The notes beneath the pieces were generated by a model. The model was not told where the DNA came from, searched no databases, and saw nothing but the letters and a program-made list of their open reading frames with translations. A program made the position numbers and the translations under genes. A DNA stretch of 64,000 nt from Holothuria scabra. Taxonomy: Eukaryota > Echinodermata > Holothuroidea > Aspidochirotida > Holothuriidae. The stretch lies in NCBI GenBank assembly GCA_037179385.1, contig CM074179.1, forward strand, positions 32,307,903-32,371,902, written 5' to 3'. Below are positions 57,351 through 64,000 of this stretch, piece after piece (position 1 is the first letter of the stretch; each line of letters begins with the position of its first letter).

Positions 57351-59883
57351 AACTAATCTAACGCACTCCCCAAACGGCTACTTACATCCTCATTTCTTTT
57401 TTAATTTAGGCTTTTCTCGGATTCCGTCGGTCGGTTCTTCAATCTCCATTGAAACTCGTGAGATGCCTATGCGCCTCTAAATTCTCCGATAAGGGTTAGA
57501 ATACATTCTGAAGGAGGGAAAAGTATTTCTCACATCAAAATCTACCTCTCCTCAATAACAATCTAGTTACGCCTTTGTAAAATTCATTTTGCAAGGAATA
57601 GTAAAAATACTTTTGGCTTCTTTTAATTCCAAACAATACTATTTTTGTAGAAGTAAAACACGCAGTTGCCCACATTAAACATTGTCTCGTCTGGTTGGAG
57701 TCATGGAAACCAATTTTAATGAAACACGTCATTGGCTTCAGACAGTGAACAATTCTGTGTATAGTCTTTTCAGTATCTATAGCGGCATAATAGTTTGTTA
57801 AGCGCCAATAATTTGTTGCAATAGAATTCACAATTCACAGCATAAGTTGCGTAAAAAGACGGCCCGAAATTGTTGGAAGATTCCATCCGAATACAAGTTG
57901 TTTCAGTGGCTTTCAAAAAATTGGTGAGTCTATTAATATTTCTACCATACTTCTAGAAGAAGATTGGGTTATGTTTACCAGTTATCGTTTTGAAACTTTG
58001 AAGTAAATTATGTTTCACTTTAACCGGGCCCACACTCATTTCCATTGTGTGTCGCGATGTCGTGCACATACAGCCGAATCTATATAGTTGTCCGTCCCGT
58101 GTAGTTTTTTTCTTTGACAAACTTCTAGTTAAACGTTTGTCATGAATGAATTATAATGTACTACTGTGTAGTTTGTAGAATAACAATCACATTTGCGCTT
58201 CTGTTGGGTTTATATAAGGTGTATTTAATGTGCTTAAGGTGACTGTAAAGAAAGGTTACATTTGTAAACGGTAAACGAAATGGGCAACGGTTGTGCCCCT
58301 TAGTTAGCATAGGAACATTACTAGGGTGTTGGCCATGTTATGTTTTACTGTCTGAGGTCACAGAGTCACGGTCGTTTGGTTCCCTAAAGAGGGCTCTGTT
58401 GCAGAATATTTCTGAGTTGTTTTATGTTGTTAAAGTGGATAGTGTGTGACATTCAAGGAATATAAAGATACCATTTATTATATTATTTTTTCTTTATGGT
58501 TTTCAGTAAACCGCTTAAGACGGGAGTGATAAGTTTCTATTTCACCAAGTTGAGACACAAGACGATCTAATAAATATCTAAAAGCAAGAATAATATTGTT
58601 GGTCATTATTTCGGTTTGCACTTTTCAGCTGTTGACCTAACGGTAGATTGCGAAAACACTACATGTATCTGGGCACAATGCCGAGCCAACGTTAAAGAGT
58701 ATACGTACGCCAACACTTTAATGAGTTTTGCGAAGGTCACGTATGTACCGCTGTATAGGTATTCCAATTCGGAAACCAAATGGATATAAGTCGTGAAAAT
58801 AAATACTGGTAAAACATTAGTGATGGGAGGTTAGTGGAATAGAAGTGCTCAGAACTTGGTTCTGCTTTTAGAGAACTACCGGTATCATCGATGATTTGGT
58901 ATTTAGCAACTTAGGCGGGTACCGTAGTTTACCAAATGATTATGATGAGGTCAAGTTGTGCAGTTCAAAAAAGGATAACAGTATTGAATATTTATACTGA
59001 AAAATGTTGGTGATGGGACGTGAGGAGGAGCGCTACAACGGTTCGAGTTTTATTGAACTACCTGTATATCGGTGGTACGTATGTATAGTGATGTAAAAAT
59101 TGATCGGATCAAAACAGGGCGTGGATGGTATTATCTATAGGCCTACTATTTTACTAGACCTAGAAAATAGAGGTGTTTATTAAAATTGCAAACGAAATGT
59201 TTTATACTGATAATGTCAGGCCAAAACTGCCAGAATTTCAGGCCTTCTATTGGAAGTTCAAAATATCAAAAAATTATTTACTAATGACAATTTCAGTTTT
59301 TCGAACTTCCTTAGTGTTCTCAGTTTTGTTCGACATGGTAGTGCTTATTTGCGGTTCGGCAGTTCAACCGGATCTCCCATATATGTAAACTAATGTACCA
59401 CATGATCCCCAACAAACCAAGCACATGCTTTGAGATCAGAACTTGAAATCTACAGTAGGTAGGTTATCATCTTGGCCATTGAGATTTGAGGGTAGGGGGA
59501 TAACTACGCATTCTTTTATTTTGCGACTCTCTCAACATAGCATCTCTCTTCCCATTCTTTTTACAAGTTTCGAGAAAATAAACATTCTTAAATTCCTCAG
59601 CCTCCTCCTCTTTCTTTGGTTGGATTAGTGTGCAGCTAATATATTTCCTTACAGTACGGTTGCGTGCTATAACGTTTCTTCTTGAGAATGCGACATAGAC
59701 ACCCCAGTAGATCAAATGCGATGTGGGGTGTAACTGATATGAGTTTGTTACATGACCTGTCCCCTTAAGTGATAGATGTTTTCATAGTGTTCAAATAGCG
59801 TGAAAAGCAATAAACACATTAACTGGCTTGTTAGCTAGCCCCAAATGTTATATAACTTTTTGTGTATTATGGTATATCTGATA

Positions 59884-60050
59884 CACTGTAAAAAATTACG
59901 GTAGATTTACGGAACAACAAAATAAAGAGATAAGTAAGGATTACAGAAAAGTTCTGGAAACTTATTACCAGAACTTCTCTGTACTGTCTATGTTTCTCTT
60001 TATTTTTTATTCTGTAAATTTACAGCGATTTTGTACCATTTTTTACAGTG
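59884..60050. mobile_element. Palindromic MITE with CACTGTAAAAAAT ends and TA duplication (167 bp)
   Basis: Left CACTGTAAAAAAT mirrors right ATTTTTTACAGTG. Inner pairs are 'tttacgg...aataaagaga' with 'tctctttatt...ctgtaaatt', and 'agttctgg' with 'ccagaact'. TA flanks both sides (59882-59883 and 60051-60052), as for Tc1/mariner-type non-autonomous elements. Confidence 0.85.
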
Positions 60051-60052
60051 TA

Positions 60053-63000
60053 CTGTCAATCTATTAATTAGATGTGAAACCTGACTATAGTAAACTGTAT
60101 ATGTAGAATGCTTCATTTCCTCTCCGAGGCGATAAGATGTAATCATGCAGAGGAGACCGATGTTTTAAAAAGTAAGAAGGAAAGCTTCATCATGTGCCTA
60201 AAGGAGCCGTTTTAAATTTGTCTTTTAAGATAGCTTACTCAAAAATGTACAGCACTGTAACGACCTCTTCATAAAGACATATACGTTTGAAAAAAAAGAA
60301 AAACTAATGTGGGAATATCTCCAACATGGCTAAAAAAAGATCCGGTTGGGGTTATCTAATTAGTTAATTAGATGCGGTAAATCATAGCCTGCGCTCGTGG
60401 TTGACCTTTCCACTAAGAAAACTCCAATCTACCACCGTGAAGCGAAGGTAGTATTTAATAGCTACAACTGTATCATATGTTGTTGTTTGGATTATGTCAC
60501 CGCCAAAGCAAGCGCTTATTGACAAGGGCGATTCATTTTTCAGTTGAAACGCATAGGCCAGAAGATAACTACGCAGTATTGCGCAACTTTCCCATCCGGG
60601 AGACGTCATCATCTTATCCGTTCTCTGTTCCTAACCTTTTGTAACGGTCTTTAATTCTGAAGCAAAAAACATAACTTTAAATGATTTGTGATTGTCGCTT
60701 TTGCTCCTTTTATGTGCAGAATGGTTATGCTCTTATAAGTTGCTCGATTATGAAGAAAAATCACCCGTACAATGTTTTTCTAATAAAAACATCTAAACTT
60801 TCACATCAACAGATTGCTCTGACGTTTTAAACTATTGGATAACGACCACATCATGAAGAACGGTATTTGTCAGAAACGATAGAAAGGCTTCAAAGAACGC
60901 TAAACAGTCGCTATAGGAACCGTATAATTAAAATACTACAATATTATAATTATAATTATAACACGCTTCAACGTGTAATGAAATTATAGAGACATCCTTA
61001 AATAAATAATATGTATGTTGACTAATGTTTTTTAATCTACAAACACGTACAGAGCAACGAAATCAACAAGGCACGGAATAAAAACACTGTAACTAGTCCG
61101 ATATTTCGCATTCGCTATTACTGTATTAAGAAGGTCAACATTGAGGTGAAGTGTGAAGCGCCCGGAGCTGGCCAAATTGAATTGTTGTGGAATCCATGTT
61201 ACCCCTGAAAAATCTGAATTCAATTTAGACGGTGTTAAAGTTGAAGACATAGGATGGACTAAGATGTATCTCCAATTTTCGGAGAAGTGTCTTCCAGAAA
61301 ATTCCGCGTAAACAGTGCGATTCATGACGAATGCGGAGCAGGCGTCTCGAGATGTTTCATTAGAAATAATTTATTTCGATCACAAATGTTGCATGCAGAC
61401 TGCACCGAGGGATCTCTAATTCCCTTAAAATGCATTTGGCAATTTTCAAGGGGAATCTACTTTCTGGTCATCCGATGAAACTTTCAACATTCATTAAACA
61501 TGACTAACGAATGAAGAGCAAGGCAGAAAAAATCTCCCTTCTTTGCGTTCTTGAATGATCAGCTCCCACCTAATCTCAACAAATTATCTATGCACACAAG
61601 CAATCCATAAAATAGGGTTGATGAATTATATATGAACAATAAATACATCAGACTGAAAGTGCGCGGAAAATTTTGGTAATTTGAGAAATATCCAAGAAGG
61701 TGGTACTCATGCGTGATGCTTAAGTAAACACTGGAATACGAAAATATCTGCGGCAGATGAGATATTAAGAATGGAACACTACCTTTGTAAGATCATTTTT
61801 TGATCCAGAAAAAAAGCTGCATTCAATGAGGGCATATCCTATCCCTATGGATACACCAATGCACATTTAACAAAAAGTGAATTTACCTGTTAGCAGGCCA
61901 TGGAAATGCACATGTCCCCAAAAGATTTTCTTCTCACGAGAAAATGTACAAATCCTTCCCCCACCCCAACTCCCCCCCAAAAAAATAAATACTTAGGTGT
62001 GTTACATGATTTTCTTTCGATGAAGGTGGACGTGGTCTACTTTGAAGGGTAAGAACAGTCACCCCAATTTGAAGTTGTGTATTAGTCTGTCCTGTTTCAT
62101 GATTGGCTGTTGAAAGTCATGTGACAACAATTTTCCTCTTCAAATGTGAAATTTACCTTCAATATACATTATTGCAGTTAAAAAATATCATGACATGTAC
62201 TTTGAAGAGAAATAAGAGGAAAGTTGTGATAATTAGCTGTTTCTTCGCAATAAGTTTGGGGACTGCTCTTGACCTTTAATCCTAAGCACATGACGAATTT
62301 GCCACAAATTTTTATCTTCAGCTTAATAATATCAAGTAGCCATGGTATCTCTCTTCCGGTATTATTTTCGGCTTTGCATGAAGGGGTGCAAAGGGGGACA
62401 CGTCTAAGGTCCATACCATTCCATATTGCGGTGAAAAATTTCACTTCTTTAGGTTGATCAATTCGTTTCTATATAAAAAGCTAAATTTTTGTGTTCCTAT
62501 TTCACATTATGAGAATTTTCTCATTCACGTTCTACCTTCGTTTCTGTTTTTTCTTACCATCCCATAAGCAAATGCACCCTTTCTAAAACACTACCGGTAC
62601 TGTGTTATCCTTCGACTAGAATGCCCTTTCTTCACCAAATAGTCTTGGTTATTAAAAATTTCAGTTAAATGTGAAAAATACTGTCAAGAAACCAACCAAC
62701 AAAAATAGCAGCACATTCATTAATTTCCGCAAATGGATTTTTTTCTCGTAAAACATTTAACCCCTGCAGCTATTTTACTTTCAAATTAGACAGTTTTCAT
62801 CCGATATATGATAGTAACTCTTATCTTAGCTTTTTAAGTGCATAATATGGAGAGATGATAGGTTGCAAAACACAAGAAATTTTGTAATTTTCAAAATATG
62901 TTGTAGAAGGAAAAGATAAAATTAAATCTATCATTCCAGTCGAAATAAACCCGTCCCCTACCCCATGGGGTCTATTGCTAAAACTCCTTTTGAGCTCATT

Positions 63001-64000
63001 TAAAAAATCAAGAACCGTCGAAAGTCGGAAATGTTCGCAAATCAATTGGAAGGAATAAGAAATTCCCATGTCCACTTTAAACCCCCAAATTGGTAACTTG
63101 ACTCCTTATCTTCAGTGGAAAGCCTCGATAAAGCAAAATACTGCTCGATGTAAGTGAAATGTATACTTTTTCTAAGGTCTTCCCGACCTGTGGCAAAGAG
63201 CCGTTCGGCCGAAACCAAACTTTAAACTTCTTCTCGAAGAGGCTGTTCAGCTATTATATGTCTACTGAGGGACAACACTTGACCAACCTCACGGTCCTCA
63301 GACCAAGTAAGTGAAATGAATTGGAGGACATTGCTTGCAAGGTTTGCAATGTCTTGAAATCACACGTATTTATACTCCCTGTTTTGGAGATGGGATCCAC
63401 GTCCGTATTGATTTTTTTTTTACTTTTTGGTGGTAGGGGCTGATCATAAGAATATCCGCGGAAATCCCTCATCTTTATGCCAAGAATGTTCTCCGCATAG
63501 TAATAAATCGGTACATATTTCGGGAAGAAGACAAAAAACAAAACAAAAAAACAAAAACAAAAAAAAAACAAAGAAACACAACTTCAAATACTCCAACTGT
63601 CCAAGAGATGTCAATTTCTCCACAGTAAATACCTTGTAACACTTTTCGACCTTCGACTGTTCAGGGATAAACAAATGAGTAAATCAAAGAAAAGAAAAAC
63701 CACATGCGTCTGCAGAGAAAAGTTAAAGCTTCTTCTTATTTTACTTTGAACGAAGTTTGTTTCTCTTGTTCAGACAAATAAGAGCTAAGTAAGTTCTTCT
63801 TTTTAATTGGGACACACTCTAAAAGATGTTCAGGAGTTAAACATTTTTTTTACACACCCCCCCTCCCCCCACTTTCTAAACATGTTTGGATGCTTAACAC
63901 ACGATTCCTGAAAAATCGCTTTTGAACGTTTCATAGCTGAACACATAGTGTTTAAAAGCTAAACATGTTTAGAATTCAAACGTGTCAGTTACACAATGGG
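60053..64000. other. Intergenic stretch without recognised gene
   Basis: No repeat family from the rest of the window was recognised here apart from short homopolymers (about 63540-63580 and 63855-63870). The reverse open frame 61032-61325 is the only candidate worth a look and is described under findings. Confidence 0.5.

Larger units (their letters stand above)
56086..59880. other. Intergenic stretch without recognised gene
   Basis: It contains a CT-rich simple stretch (about 56180-56205), family H copy 2 and a SINE fragment, listed separately. The remainder shows no coding exon, RNA gene or clear element. Confidence 0.5.

Noticed and set aside
63254..63674. Phe/Cys-rich reverse frames
   Set aside because: They translate an A/C-rich homopolymer-like tract (63530-63580) and show no domain.

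Overview
This is a 64 kb window of an AT-rich animal genome. It has long introns, standard GT/AG splice sites and a dense load of short interspersed repeats. The protein sequences and the repeat style (many small inverted-repeat elements, tRNA-type SINEs, 'taggcct'-type words, AGGTCA tandem arrays) suggest a marine invertebrate deuterostome, perhaps an echinoderm. The species assignment is inference only. No bacterial operons, CRISPR arrays or phage genes are present.

Two real protein-coding genes can be assembled exon by exon. (1) A Pur-alpha family gene (single-stranded nucleic-acid-binding PUR protein) runs on the + strand. It enters from the left edge with its 5' part missing. Its coding exons are at 446-667, 6401-6521, 8901-9019 and 13308-13496; the stop is at 13494-13496 and a possible poly(A) signal is near 13841. 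(2) A DUF547 (PF04784-type) gene runs on the - strand. Seven coding exons between 36227 and 24964 join in frame to 269 codons plus stop. The two genes converge, with about 11.5 kb between their stop codons.

Inside the third DUF547 intron lies a + strand fragment carrying an LPYQFEP motif. It resembles the cytoplasmic P2X7 C-terminal-like domain and looks decayed. From about 36.8 kb to the right end I find no convincing protein-coding exon. That part is a patchwork of mobile-element remains, with one promoter-like cluster (CRE palindrome plus three CCAAT boxes) near 54.85-55.05 kb.

Repeats dominate the window. They include a ~300 bp inverted-repeat MITE (six copies, several beside exons), a second MITE family (two copies), several long-TIR foldback elements, a 1.38 kb hAT-like element with a near-perfect 8 bp target duplication, a 2.2 kb composite with 13 bp perfect ends, tRNA-derived SINEs, a LINE 3' end, and tandem arrays. 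The most interesting arrays carry perfect AGGTCA-A-AGGTCA (DR1) nuclear-receptor half-site pairs, at 7.7-8.0 kb and again, inverted, at 37.4-38.8 kb.
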